A stretch of 64,000 bases of DNA. Source: Owenia fusiformis (taxonomy: Eukaryota > Annelida > Polychaeta > Sabellida > Oweniidae). Of the stretch, positions 33,340 through 48,070 are shown one piece after another. Location: contig CAIIXF020000011.1 in assembly GCA_903813345.2 (NCBI GenBank), positions 12,879,754-12,943,753 on the forward strand, read 5' to 3'. The notes below the pieces were generated by a model. The model ran no database searches. It had not been told where the DNA came from and worked only from the letters and a program-made list of their open reading frames with translations. The translations under genes and the position numbers were made by a program. Each line of letters starts with the position of its first letter. The first letter of the stretch is position 1.

Positions 33340-36300
33340 AATGAAAAACATTGCACTGACCAGGAATTGAACCATGGACAGCTGGATGACAGGCGAGCAT
33401 TCTACCACTGAACCATCAGTGCTTTCATGTTGTCCCTAGAATATAATTCATAAAAATAGTAATTTCTCTTCATATCAGTATTAAAATGAAAACATTGCAC
33501 TGACCAGGAATTGAACCATGGACAGCTGGATGACAGGCGAGCATTCTACCACTGAACCATCAGTGCTTTCATGTTGTCCCTAGAATATAATTTATAAAAA
33601 TAGTAATTTCTATTCATATAAGTATTTAAATGAAAAACATTGCACTGACCAGGAATTGAACCATGGGCAGCTGGATGACAGGCGAGCATTCTACCACTGA
33701 ACCATCACTGCTTTCATGTTGTAAGCAAAATATAATTCATAAAAATAGTAATTTCTCTTCATATCAGTATTTAAATGAAAAACATTGCACTGACCAGGAA
33801 TCGACCCATGGCCAGCTGGATGACAGGTTAACACTCTACCACTGTACCATCAGTGATTTCATGTTGTAACTAAAATATAATTCATAAAAATAGTAATTTC
33901 TCTTCATATCAGTATTTAAATGAAAAACATTGCACTGACCAGGAATCGACCCATGGCCAGCTGGATGACAGGTTAGCACTCTACCACTGAACCATCAGTG
34001 ATTTCATGTTGTAACTAAAATATAATTCATAAAAATAGTAATTTCTCTTCATATCAGTATTTAAATGAAAAACATTGCACTGACCAGGAATCGACCCATG
34101 GCCAGCTGGATGACAAGTTAGCACTCTACCACTGAACCATCAGTGCTTTCATGTTGTAACTAAAATATAATTCATAATAATAGTAATTTCTATTCATATA
34201 AGTATTTAAATGAAAAACATTTCACTGACCAGGAATTGAACCATGGGCAGCTGGATGACAGGCGAGCATTCTACAACTGAACCATCAGTGCTTTCATGTT
34301 GTAAGCAAAATATAATTCATAAAAATAGTAATTTCTATTCATATAAGTATTTAAATGAAAAACATTTCACTGACCAGGAATGGAACCATGGGCAGCTGGA
34401 TGACAGGCGAGCATTTTACCACTGAACCATCAGTGCTTTCATGTTGTAAGCAAAATATAATTCATAAAAATAGTAATTTCTCTTCATATCAGTATTTAAA
34501 TGAAAAACATTGCACTGACCAGGAATCGACCCATGGCCAGCTGGTTGACAGGTTAACACTCTACCACTGCACCATCAGTGATTTCATGTTGTAACTAAAA
34601 TATAATTCGTAAAAATTGTAATTTCTCTTCATATCAGTATCTAAATGAAAAACATTGCACTGACCAGGAATCGACCCATGGCCAGCTGGATGACAGGTTA
34701 GCACTCTACCACTGAACCATCAGTGATTTCATGTTGTAACTAAAATATAATTCATAAAAATAGTAATTTCTATTCATATAAGTATTTAAATGAAAAACAT
34801 TTCACTGACCAGGAATGGAACCATGGACAGCTGGATGACAGGCGAGCATTCTACCACTGAACCATCAGTGCTTTCATGTTGTCCCTAGAATATAATTCAT
34901 AATAAAATAGTAATTTCTATTCATATAAGTATTTAAATGAAAAACATTGCACTGACCAGGAATTGAATCATGGGCAGCTGGATGACAGGCGAGCATTTTA
35001 CCACTGAACCATCAGTGCTTTCATGTTGTAAGCAAAATATAATTCATAAAAATAGTAATTTCTCTTCATATCAGTATTTAAATGAAAAACATTGCACTGA
35101 CCAGGAATCGACCCATGGCCAGCTGGTTGACAGGTTAACACTCTACCACTGTACCATCAGTGATTTCATGTTGTAACTAAAATATAATTAATAAAAATAG
35201 TAATTTCTCTTCATATCAGTATTTAAATGAAAAACATTGCACTGACCAGGAATCGACCCATGGCCAGCTGGATGACAGGTTAGCACTCTACCACTGAACC
35301 ATCAGTGATTTCATGTTGTAACTAAAATATAATTCATAAAAAATAGTAATTTCTATTCATATAAGTATTTAAATGAAAAACATTTCACTGACCAGGAATG
35401 GAACCATGGACAGCTGGATGACAGGCGAGCATTCTACCACTGAACCATCAGTGCTTTCATGTTGTCCCTAGAATATAATTCATAAAAATAGTAATTTCTA
35501 TTCATATAAGTATTTAAATGAAAAACATTGCACTGACCAGGAATTGAACCATGGGCAGCTGGATGACAGGCGAGCATTCTACCACTGAACCATCAGTGCT
35601 TTCATGTTGTAAGCAAAATATAATTCATAAAAATAGTAATTTCTCTTCATATCAGTATTTAAATGAAAAACATTGCACTGACCAGGAATCGACCCATGGC
35701 CAGCTGGTTGACAGGTTAACACTCTACCACTGTACCATCAGTGATTTCATGTTGTAACTAAAATATAATTCATAAAAATAGTAATTTCTCTTCATATCAG
35801 TATTTAAATGAAAAACATTGCACTGACCAGGAATCGACCCATGGCCAGCTGGATGACAGGTTAGCACTCTACCACTGAACCATCAGTGATTTCATGTTGT
35901 AACTAAAATATAATTCATAAAAATAGTAATTTCTATTCATATAAGTATTTAAATGAAAAACATTTCACTGACCAGGAATGGAACCATGGACAGCTGGATG
36001 ACAGGCGAGCATTCTACCACTGAACCATCAGTGCTTTCATGTTGTCCCTAGAATATAATTCATAAAAATAGTAATTTCTATTCATATAAGTATTTAAATG
36101 AAAAACATTTCACTGACCAGGAATTGAACCATGGACAGCTGGATGACAGGCGAGCATTCTACGACTGAACCATCAGTGATTTCATGTTGTAACTAAAATA
36201 TAATTCATAAAAATAGTAATTTCTATTCATATAAGTATTTAAATGAAAAACATTTCACTGACCAGGAATGGAACCATGGACAGCTGGATGACAGGCGAGC

Positions 36301-39300
36301 ATTCTACCACTGAACCATCAGTGCTTTCATGTTGTCCCTAGAATATAATTCATAAAAATAGTAATTTCTATTCATATCAGTATTTAAATGAAAAACATTG
36401 CACTGACCAGGAATGGAACCATGGACAGCTGGATGACAGGCGAGCATTCTACCACTGAACCATCAGTGCTTTCATGTTGTCCCTAGAATATAATTCATAA
36501 AAATAGTAATTTCTATTCATATAAGTATTTAAATGAAAAACATTGCACTGACCAGGAATTGAACCATGGGCAGCTGGATGACAGGCGAGCATTCTACCAC
36601 TGAACCATCAGTGCTTTCATGTTGTAAGCAAAATATAATTCATAAAAATAGTAATTTCTCTTCATATCAGTATTTAAATGAAAAACATTGCACTGACCAG
36701 GAATCGACCCATGGCCAGCTGGTTGACAGGTTAACACTCTACCACTGTACCATCAGTGATTTCATGTTGTAACTAAAATATAATTCATAAAAATAGTAAT
36801 TTCTCTTCATATCAGTATTTAAATGAAAAACATTGCACTGACCAGGAATCGACCCATGGCCAGCTGGATGACAGGTTAGCACTCTACCACTGAACCATCA
36901 GTGATTTCATGTTGTAACTAAAATATAATTCATAAAAATAGTAATTTCTATTCATATAAGTATTTAAATGAAAAACATTTCACTGACCAGTAATGGAACC
37001 ATGGACAGCTGGATGACAGGCGAGCATTCTAACACTGAACCATCAGTGCTTTCATGTTGTCCCTAGAATATAATTCATAAAAATAGTAATTTCTATTCAT
37101 ATAAGTATTTAAATGAAAAACATTGCACTGACCAGGAATCGACCCATGGCCAGCTGGATGAGAGGTTAGCACTCTACCACTGAACCATCAGTGCTTTCAT
37201 GTTGTAACTAAAATATAATTCATAAAAATAGTAATTTCTATTCATATAAGTATTTAAATGAAAAACATTGCACTGACCAGGAATGGAACCATGGACAGCT
37301 GGATGGCAGGCGAGCATTCTACCACTGAACCATCAGTGCTTTCATGTTGTCCCTAGAATATAATTCATAAAAATAGTAATTTCTATTCATATAAGTATTT
37401 AAATGAAAAACATTGCACTGACCAGGAATTGAACCATGGACAGCTGGATGACAGGCGAGCATTCTACCACTGAACCATCAGTGCTTTCATGTTGTAAGCA
37501 AAATATAATTCATAAAAATAGTAATTTCTATTCATATAAGTATTTAAATGAAAAACATTTCACTGACCAGGAATGGAACCATGGACAGCTGGATGACAGG
37601 CGAGCATTCTACCACTGAACCATCAGTGCTTTCATGTTGTCCCTAGAATATAATTCATAAAAATAGTAATTTCTATTCATATAAGTATTTAAATGAAAAA
37701 CATTGCACTGACCAGGAATTGAACCATGGGCAGCTGGATGACAGGCGAGCATTCTACCACTGAACCATCAGTGCTTTCATGTTGTAAGCAAAATATAATT
37801 CATAAAAATAGTAATTTCTCTTCATATCAGTATTTAAATGAAAAACATTGCACTGACCAGGAATCGACCCATGGCCAGCTGGTTGACAGGTTAACACTCT
37901 ACCACTGTACCATCAGTGATTTCATGTTGTAAATAAAATATAATTCATAAAAATAGTAATTTCTCTTCATATCAGTATTTAAATGAAAAACATTGCACTG
38001 ACCAGGAATCGACCCATGGCCAGCTGGTTGACAGGTTAGCACTCTACCACTGAACCATCAGTGATTTCATGTTGTAACTAAAATATAATTCATAAAAATA
38101 GTAATTTCTATTCATATAAGTATTTAAATGAAAAACATTTCACTGACCAGGAATGGAACCATGGACAGCTGGATGACAGGCGAGCATTCTACCACTGAAC
38201 CATCAGTGCTTTCATGTTGTAAGCAAAATATAATTCATAAAAATAGTAATTTCTATTCATATAAGTATTTAAATGAAAAACATTTCACTGACCAGGAATG
38301 GAACCATGGACAGCTGGATGACAGGCGAGCATTCTACCACTGAACCATCAGTGCTTTCATGTTGTCCCTAGAATATAATTCATAGAAATAGTAATTTCTA
38401 TTCATATAAGTATTTAAATGAAAAACATTGCACTGACCAGGAATCGACCCATGGCCAGCTGGTTGACATGTTAACACTCTACCACTGTACCATCAGTGTT
38501 TTCATGTTGTAACTAAAATATTATTCATAAAAATAGTAATTTCTCTTCATATCAGTATTTAAATGAAAAACATTGCACTGACCAGGAATCGACCCATGGG
38601 CAGCTGGATGACAGGTTAGCACTCTACCACTGAACCATCAGTGATTTCATGTTGTAACTAAAATATAATTCCTAAAAATAGTAATTTCTATTCATATAAG
38701 TATTTAAATGAAAAACATTTCACTGACCAGGAATGGAACCATGGACAGCTGGATGACAGGCGAGCATTCTACCACTGAACCATCAGTGCTTTCATGTTGT
38801 CCCTAGAATATAATTCATAAAAATAGTAATTTCTATTCATATAAGTATTTAAATGAAAAACATTGCACTGACCAGGAATTGAACCATGGGCAGCTGGATG
38901 ACAGGCGAGCATTCTACCACTGAACCATCAGTGCTTTCATGTTGTAAGCAAAATATAATTCATAAAAATAGTAATTTCTCTTCATATCAGTATTTAAATG
39001 AAAAACATTGCACTGACCAGGAATCGACCCATGGCCAGCTGGTTGACAGGTTAACACTCTACCACTGTACCATCAGTGATTTCATGTTGTAACTAAAATA
39101 TAATTCATAAAAATAGTAATTTCTCTTCATATCAGTATTTAAATGAAAAACATTGCACTGACCAGGAATCGACCCATGGCCAGCTGGATGACAGGTTAGC
39201 ATTCTACCACTGAACCATCAGTGATTTCATGTTGTAACTAAAATATAATTCATAAAAATAGTAATTTCTATTCATATAAGTATTTAAATGAAAAACATTT

Positions 39301-40520
39301 CACTGACCAGGAATGGAACCATGGACAGCTGGATGACAGGCGAGCATTCTACCACTGAACCATCAGTGCTTTCATGTTGTAAGCAAAATATAATTCATAA
39401 AAATAGTAATTTCTCTTCATATCAGTATTTAAATGAAAAACATTGCACTGACCAGGACTCGACCCATGGCCAGCTGGTTGACAGGTTAACACTCTACCAC
39501 TGTACCATCAGTGATTTCATGTTGTAACTAAAATATAATTCATAAAAATAGTAATTTCTATTCATATAAGTATTTAAATGAAAAACATTGCACTGACCAG
39601 GAATTGAACCATGGACAGCTGGATGACAGGCGAGCATTCTACCACTGAACCATCAGTGCTTTCATGTTGTAAGCAAAATATAATTCATAAAAATAGTAAT
39701 TTCTCTTCATATCAGTATTTAAATGAAAAACATTGCACTGACCAGGACTCGACCCATGGCCAGCTGGTTGACAGGTTAACACTCTACCACTGTACCATCA
39801 GTGATTTCATGTTGTAACTAAAATATAATTCATAAAAATAGTAATTTCTCTTCATATCAGTATTTAAATGAAAAACATTGCACAGACCAGGAATCGACCC
39901 ATGGCCAGCTGGTTGACAGGTTAACACTCTACCACTGTACCATCAGTGATTTCATGTTGTAACTAAAATATAATTCATAAAAATAGTAATTTCTCTTCAT
40001 ATCAGTATTTAAATGAAAAACATTGCACTGACCAGGAATCGACCCATGGCCAGCTGGTTGACAGGTTAGCACTCTACCACTGAACCATCAGTGATTTCAT
40101 GTTGTAACTAAAATATAATTCATATAAATAGTAATTTCTATTCATATAAGTATTTAAATGAAAAACATTTCACTGACCAGGAATGGAACCATGGACAGCT
40201 GGATGACAGGCGAGCATTCTACCACTGAACCATCAGTGCTTTCATGTTGTCCCTAGAATATAATTCGTAAAAATAGTAATTTCTATTCATATAAGTATTT
40301 AAATGAAAAACATTGCACTGACCAGGAATTGAACCATGGGCAGCTGGATGACAGGCGAGCATTCTACCACTGAACCATCAGTGCTTTCATGTTGTAAGCA
40401 AAATATAATTCATAAAGATAGTAATTTCTCTTCATATCAGTATTCAAATGAAAAACATTGCACTGACCAAGAATGGAACCATAGACAGCTGGTTGACAGG
40501 TTAACACTCTACCACTGAAC
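33340..40520. repeat. Higher-order block 2 within the satellite
   Basis: Duplicate of block 1 (26,390-33,120), recognised by shared private variants in the same order. It differs by gain or loss of whole monomers, as expected when long blocks are copied by unequal crossing-over and then edited in monomer-sized steps. Confidence 0.8.
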
Positions 40521-43500
40521 CATCAGTGCTTTCATGTTGTCCCTAGAATATAATTCATAAAAATAGTAATTTCTATTCATATAAGTATTTAAATGAAAAA
40601 CATTTCACTGACCAGGAATTGAACCATGGACAGCTGGATGACAGGCGAGCATTCTATCACTGAACCATCAGTGCTTTCATGTTGTAAGCAAAATATAATT
40701 CATAAAAATAGTAATTTCTCTTCATATCAGTATTTAAATGAAAAACATTGCACTGACCAGGAATGGAACCATGGACAGCTGGATGACAGGCGAGCATTCT
40801 ACTACTGAACCATCAGTGCTTTCATGTTGTCCCTAGAATATAATTCATAAAAATAGTAATTTCTATTCATATAAGTATTTAAATGAAAAACATTTCACTG
40901 ACCAGGAATTGAACCATGGGCAGCTGGATGACAGGCGAGCATTCTACCACTGAACCATCAGTGCTTTCATGTTGTAAGCAAAATATAATTCATAAAAATA
41001 GTAATTTCTCTTCATATCAGTATTTAAATGAAAAACATTGCACTGACCAGGAATCGACCCATGGCCAGCTGGTTGACAGGTTAACACTCTACCACTGTAC
41101 CATCAGTGATTTCATGTTGTAACTAAAATATAATTCATAAAAATAGTAATTTCTCTTCATATCAGTATTTAAATGAAAAACATTGCACTGACCAGGAATC
41201 GACCCATGGCCAGCTGGATGACAGGCGAGCATTCTACCACTGAACCATCAGTGCTTACATGTTGTCCCTAGAATATAATTCATAAAAATAGTAATTTCTA
41301 TTCATATAAGTATTTAAATGAAAAACATTGCACTGACCAGGAATCGACCCATGGCCAGATGGATGACATGTTAGCACTCTACCACTGAACCATCAGTGAT
41401 TTCATGTTGTAACTAAAATATAATTCATAAAAATAGTAATTTCTATTCATATAAGTATTTAAATGAAAAACATTTCACTGACCAGGAATGGAACCATGGA
41501 CAGCTGGATGACAGGCGAGCATTCTACAACTGAACCATCAGTGCTTTCATGTTGTAAGTAAAATATAATTCATAAAAATAGTAATTTCTCTTCATATCAG
41601 TATTTAAATGAAAAACATTGCACTGACCAGGAATCGACCCATGGCCAGCTGGTTGACAGGTTAGCACTCTACCACTGAACCATCAGTGATTTCATGTTGT
41701 ATCTAAAATATAATTCATAAAAATAGTAATTTCTATTCATATAAGTATTTAAATGAAAAACATTTCACTGACCAGGAATGGAACCATGGACAGCTGGATG
41801 ACAGGCGAGCATTCTACAACTGAACCATCAGTGCTTTCATGTTGTAAGTAAAATATAATTCATAAAAATAGTAATTTCTCTTCATATCAGTATTTAAATG
41901 AAAAACATTGAACTGACCAGGAATCGACCCATGGCCAGCTGGTTGACAGGTTAACACTCTACCACTGTACCATCAGTGATTTCATGTTGTAACTAAAATA
42001 TAATTCATAAAAATAGTAATTTCTCTTCATATAAGTATTTAAATGAAAAACATTTCACTGACCAGGAATGGAACCATGGACAGCTGGATGACAGGCGAGC
42101 ATTCTACCACTGAACCATCAGTGCTTTCATGTTGTCCCTAGAATATAATTCATAAAAATAGTAATTTCTATTCATATAAGTATTTAAATAAAAAACATTG
42201 CACTGCCCAGGGATTGAACCATGGGCAGCTGGATGACAGGCGAGCATTCTACCACTGAACCATCAGTGCTTTCATGTTGTAAGCAAAATATAATTCATAA
42301 AAATAGTAATTTCTCTTCATATCAGTATTTAAATGAAAAACTTTGCACTGACCAGGAATCGACCCATGGCCAGCTGGTTGACAGGTTAACACTCTACCAC
42401 TGTACCATCAGTGATTTCATGTTGTAACTAAAATATAATTCATAAAAATAGTAATTTCTCTTCATATCAGTATTTAAATGAAAAACATTGCACTGACCAG
42501 GAATCGACCCATGGCCAGCTGGATGACATGTTAGCACTCTACCACTGAACCATCAGTGATTTCATGTTGTAACTAAAATATAATTCATAAAAATAGTAAT
42601 TTCTATTCATATAAGTATTTAAATGAAAAACATTTCACTGACCAGGAATGGAACCATGGACAGCTGGATGACAGGGGAGCATACTACAACTGAACCATCA
42701 GTGCTTTCATGTTGTAAGTAAAATTTAATTCATAAAAATAGTAATTTCTCTTCATATCAGTATTTAAATGAAAAACATTGCACTGACCAGGAATCGACCC
42801 ATGGCCAGCTGGTTGACAGGTTAGCACTCTACCACTGTACCATCAGTGATTTCATGTTGTCCCTAGAATATAATTCATAAAAATAGTAATTTCTATTCAT
42901 ATAAGTATTTAAATGAAAAACATTGCACTGACCAGGAATTGAACCATTGGCAGCTGGATGACAGGCGAGCATTCTACCACTGAACCATCAGTGCTTTCAT
43001 GTTGTAAGCAAAATATAATTCGTAAAAATTGTAATTTCTCTTCATATCAGTATTTAAATGAAAAACATTGCACTGACCAGGAATCGACCCATGGCCAGCT
43101 GGTTGACAGGTTAACACTCTACCACTGTACCATCAGTGATTTCATGTTGTAACTAAAATATAATTCATAAAAATAGTAATTTCTCTTCATATCAGTATTT
43201 AAATGAAAAACATTGCACTGACCAGCAGGAATCGACCCATGGCCAGCTGGATGACAGGTGAGCATTCTACCACTGAGCCATCAGTGCTTACATGTTGTAA
43301 GTAAAGTATAATTCATAAAGGATGTAGTTTCTCTTCATATAAGTATTTAAATGAAAAACATTGCACTGACCAGGAATTGAACCATGGGCAGCTGGATGAC
43401 AGGCGAGCATTCTACCACTGAACCATCAGTGATCTCATGTTGTAAGGAAAATATAATTCATAAAAATAGTAATTTCTCTTCATATAAGTATTTAAATGAA

Positions 43501-46500
43501 AAACATTGCAATGACCAGGAATCGACCCATAGCCAGTTGGATGACAGGCGAGAATTCTACCACTGAACCATCAGTGCTTTCATGTTATAAGTAAAGTATA
43601 ATTCATAAAAATTGTAGTTTCTCTTTATATCAGATTTAAATGAAAAACATTGCACTGACCAGGTATTGAACCATGGCCAACTGGATGACAGGGGAGCATT
43701 CTACCACTGAACCATCAGTGCTTTCATGTTGTAGGTAAAGTATAATTCATAAAAGATGTAGTTTCTCTTCATATAAGTATTTAAATGAAAAACATTGCAC
43801 TGACCAGGAATCGACCCATGGCCAGCTGGATGACAGGCGAGCATTCTACCACTGAACCATCAATGAGTTCATGTTATAAGTAAAATATAATTCATTAAAA
43901 ATGTAATTTCTCTTCATATCAGTATTTAAATGAAAAACATTGCACTGACCAGGAATTCAACCATGGGCAGCTGGATGACAGGCAAGCATTCTACCACTGA
44001 ACCATCAGTGCTTTCATGTTGTAAGCAAAATATAATTCATAAAAGAGTAATTTCTCTTCATATCAGTATTTAAATGAAAAACATTGCACTGACCAGGAAT
44101 CGACCCATGGCCAGGTGGATGACAGGTTAGCATTCTACCACTGAACCATCAGAACTTTCATGTTGTAAGTAAAATATAATTCATAAAAATAGTAATATCT
44201 ATTCATATAAGTATTTAAATGAAAAACATTGCACTGACCAGGAATCGACCCATAGCCAGCTGGATGACAGGCGAGCATTCTACAAATGAACCATCAGTGC
44301 TTTCATGTTGTAAGTAAAGTATAATTCATAAAAGATGTAGTTTCTCTTCATATAAGTATTAAAATAAAAAACATTGCACTGACCAGGAATTGAACCATGG
44401 GCAGCTGGATGACAGGCGAGCATTCTACCACTGAACCATAAGTGATTTCATGTAGTAAGTAAAATATAATTCATAAAAATAGTAATTTCTCTTCATATCA
44501 GTATTTCAATGAAAAAAATTGCACTGACCAGGAATCGACCCATGGCCAGCTGGATGACAGGCGAGCATTCTACCACTGAACCATCAGTGCTTACATGATG
44601 TAAGTAAAGTATAATTCATAAAGGATGTAGTTTCTCTTCATATCAGTATTTAAATGAAAAACATTGCACTGACCAGGAATCGACCCATGGCCAGCTGGAT
44701 GACAGGCGAGCATTGTACTACTGAACCATCAGTACTTTCATGTCGACCCTAAAATATTATTCATAAAAATTGTAATTTCTCTTCATATCAGTATTTAAAT
44801 GAAAAACATTGCACTGACCAGCAGGAATCGACCCATGGCCAGCTGGATGACAGGTGAGCATTCTACCACTGAGCCATCAGTGCTTTCATGTTGTAAGTAA
44901 AATATAATTCATAAAAATAGTAATTTCTCTTCATATCAGTATTTAAATGAAAAACATTACACTGACCAGGAATTGAACCAGGGACAGCTGGATGACAGGC
45001 GAGCATTCTACCACTGAACCATCAGTGATTTCATGTTGTAAGTAAAATATAATTCATAAAAATTGTAATTTCTCTTCATGAAAGTATTTAAATGAAAAAA
45101 ATTGCACTGACCAGGTATTGAACCATGGGCAGCTGGTCGACAGGCGAGCATTCTACCACTGAACCATCAGTGATTTCATGTTGTAAGAAAAATATAATTC
45201 ATAAAAATAGTAATTTCTATTTATATAAGTATTTAAATGAAAAACATTGCACTGACCAGGAATCGACCCATAGCCAGCTGGATGACAGGCGAGCATTCTA
45301 CCAGTGAACCATCAGTGCTAACATGATGTAATTAAAGTATAATTCATAAAAGATGTAGCTTCTCTTCATATCAGTATTTAAATGAAAAACATTGCACTGA
45401 CCAGGAATCGACCCATAGCCAGCTGGATGACAGGCGTGCATTCTACCACTGAACCATCAGTGCTTTCATGTTGTAAGTAAAGTATAATTCATAAAAGATG
45501 TAGTTTCTCTTCATATAAGTATTTAAATGGAAAAAAATTCACTGACCAGGGATTGAACCATGGGCAGTTGGATGACAGGCGAGCATTCTACCACTGAACC
45601 ATCAGTGATTTCTTGTTGTTAGTAAAATATAATTCGTAAAAATAATAATTTCTCTTCATATCAGTATTTAAATGGAAAAAATTGCACTGACCAGGAATTG
45701 ACCCATGGCCAGCTGGATGACAGGCGAGCATTCTACCACTGAACCATCACTGCTTTCATGTTTTAAATGAAATATAATTCATAAAAATAGTTATTTCTCT
45801 TCATATCAGTCTTTAAATGAAAAACATTGCACTGACCAGGAATTGAACCATGGGCAGCTGGATGACAGGCGAGCATTCTACCACTGAACCATCAATGATT
45901 TCATGTTGTAAGTAAAATATAATTCATAAAAATAGTAATTTCTCTTCATATCAGTATTTAAATGAAAAACATTGCACTGACCAGGAATTGAACCACTGCC
46001 AGCTGGATGACAGGCGAGCATTCTACCACTGAACTATCAGTGCTTTCATGTTGTATGTAAAATATAATTCATAAAAATAGTAATTTCTCTTCATATCAGT
46101 ATTTAAATGAAAAACATTGCACTGACCAGGAATCGACCCATGGCCAGCTAGATGACAGGTTAGCACTCTACCACTGAACCACCAGTGCTTTCATGTTGTA
46201 AGTAAAGTATAATTCATAAAAGATGTAGTTTCTCTTCATATAAGTATTTAAATGAAAAACATAGCACTGACCAGGAGTTGAACCATGGGCAGCTGGATGA
46301 CAGGCGAGCATTCTACCTCTGAACCATCAGTGATTTCATGTTGTAAGTAAAATATAATTCATAAAAAATGTAATTTCTCTTCATATCAGTATTTAAATGA
46401 AAAACATTGCACTGACCAGGAATCGACAAATGGCCAGCTGGATGACAGGCGAGCATTCTACAACTGAACCATCAGTGCTTTCATGTTGTAAGTAAAATAC

Positions 46501-47855
46501 AATTCATAAAAATAGTAATTTCTCTTCATATCAGTATTTAAATGAAAAACATTGCACTGACCAGGAATTGAACTATGGGCAGCTGGATGACAGGCGAGCA
46601 TTCTACCACTGAACCATCAGTGCTTTCATGTTGTAAGTAAAATATAATTCATAAAAATAGTAATTTCTCTTCATATCAGTATTTAAATGATAAACATTGC
46701 ACTGACCAGGAATCGACCCATGGCCAGCTGGATGACAGGTTAGCATTCTACCACTGAACCATCAGTGCTTTCATGTTGTAAGTAAAATATAATTCATTAA
46801 AAATGTAATTTCTCTTCATATCAGTATTTAAATGAAAAACATTGCACTGACAGGGATTGACCCATAGCCAGCTGGATGACAGGCGAGCATTCTACCACTG
46901 AACCATCAGTGCTTACATGTTGTAATTAAAGTATAATTCATAAAAGATGTAGTTTCTCTTCATATCAGAATTTAAATGAAAAACATTGCACTGACCAGGA
47001 ATCGACCCATGGCCAGCTGGATGACAGGCGAGCATTCTACCACTGAACCATTAGTGCTTTCATGTCGTCCCTAAAATATAATTCATAAAAATTTTAATTT
47101 CTCTTCATATCAGTATTTAAATGAAAAACATTACACTGACCAGGAATTGAACCATGGGCAACTGGATGACAGGCGAGCAATCTACCACTGAACCACCGGT
47201 GTTTTCATGTTGTAAGTAAAATATAATTCATAAAAAATGAAATTTCTCTTCATATCAGTATTTAAATGAAAAAATTGTACTGACCAGGAATCGACCCATC
47301 GCCATCCGGATGATAGGAGAGCATTCTACCACTGAACCATCAGTGCTTTCATGTCGTCACTAAAACATTATTCAAAAAAATTGTAATTTCTCTTCATATC
47401 AGTATTTAAATGAAAAACATTGCACTGGCCAGGAATTGAACCATGTACAACTGGATGACAGGCGAGCATTCTACCACTGAACCATTATTGATTTCATGTT
47501 GTAAGTGAAATATAATTCATAAAAAATGTAATTTCTCTTTATATCAATATTTAAATGAAAAAAATGCACTGACCAGGAATCGACCCATGGCCGGCTGGAT
47601 GGCAGGCGAGCATTCTACCACTAAACCATCAGTGCTTTCATGATGTAGGGGAAGTATAATTAAAAAAAGATGTAGTTTCTCTTCATATGAGTATTTAAAT
47701 GAAAAACATTGCACTGACCAGGAATCGACCCATGGCCAGCTGGATGACAGCCGTGCATTCTACCAATGAACCATCAGTGCTTCCATGTTGTAACTGAAGT
47801 ATAATTCATTAAAGATGTTGTTTCTTTTCATATTAGTATTTAAATGAAAATGATT

Positions 47856-47925
47856 GCACTGACCAGGAATCGAACCACTGCCAGCTGGATGACAGGTTAG
47901 CATTCTACCACTGAACCATCAGTGC
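47856..47925 (-). tRNA. tRNA-like monomer with consensus B box (array right edge)
   Basis: A 70-nt body with intact 7-bp acceptor stem, box A TGGTTCAGTGG and B box GGTTCGATTCC. The normal T5 run is disrupted here (ATCATTTTC), leaving T4. The anticodon is GTC, again with a poorly paired anticodon stem. It shares the CAGTGG T-stem wording with the left-edge unit at 19,351, so this is probably the ancestral form. Confidence 0.45.
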
Positions 47926-48000
47926 TTCCATGTTGTAAGTAAAGTATAATTCATAAAAATAGTAATTTCTCTTCATATAAGTATTTAAATGAAAAACATT

Positions 48001-48070
48001 GCACTGACCAGGAATCGAACCACTGCCAGTTTGATGACAGGTTAGCATTCTACCACTGAACCATCAGTGC
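48001..48070 (-). tRNA. tRNA-like monomer with consensus B box (array right edge, second)
   Basis: The next unit to the right of 47,856, with the same acceptor stem, box A, GTC anticodon loop and consensus GGTTCGATTCC. It has T5 just downstream. The anticodon 3' strand is altered (CAAAC in place of CCAGC). Beyond it the array decays and ends near 48,335. Confidence 0.45.

Noticed and set aside
20535-45307. Many 60-79 codon plus-strand open frames with GSWMTGEHSTTEPS-type sequence, as a protein repeat family
   Set aside because: They run antisense through the tRNA-like satellite. The monomer is 145 bp, not a multiple of 3, so the frames break after one or two units. Their similarity follows from the DNA repeat.
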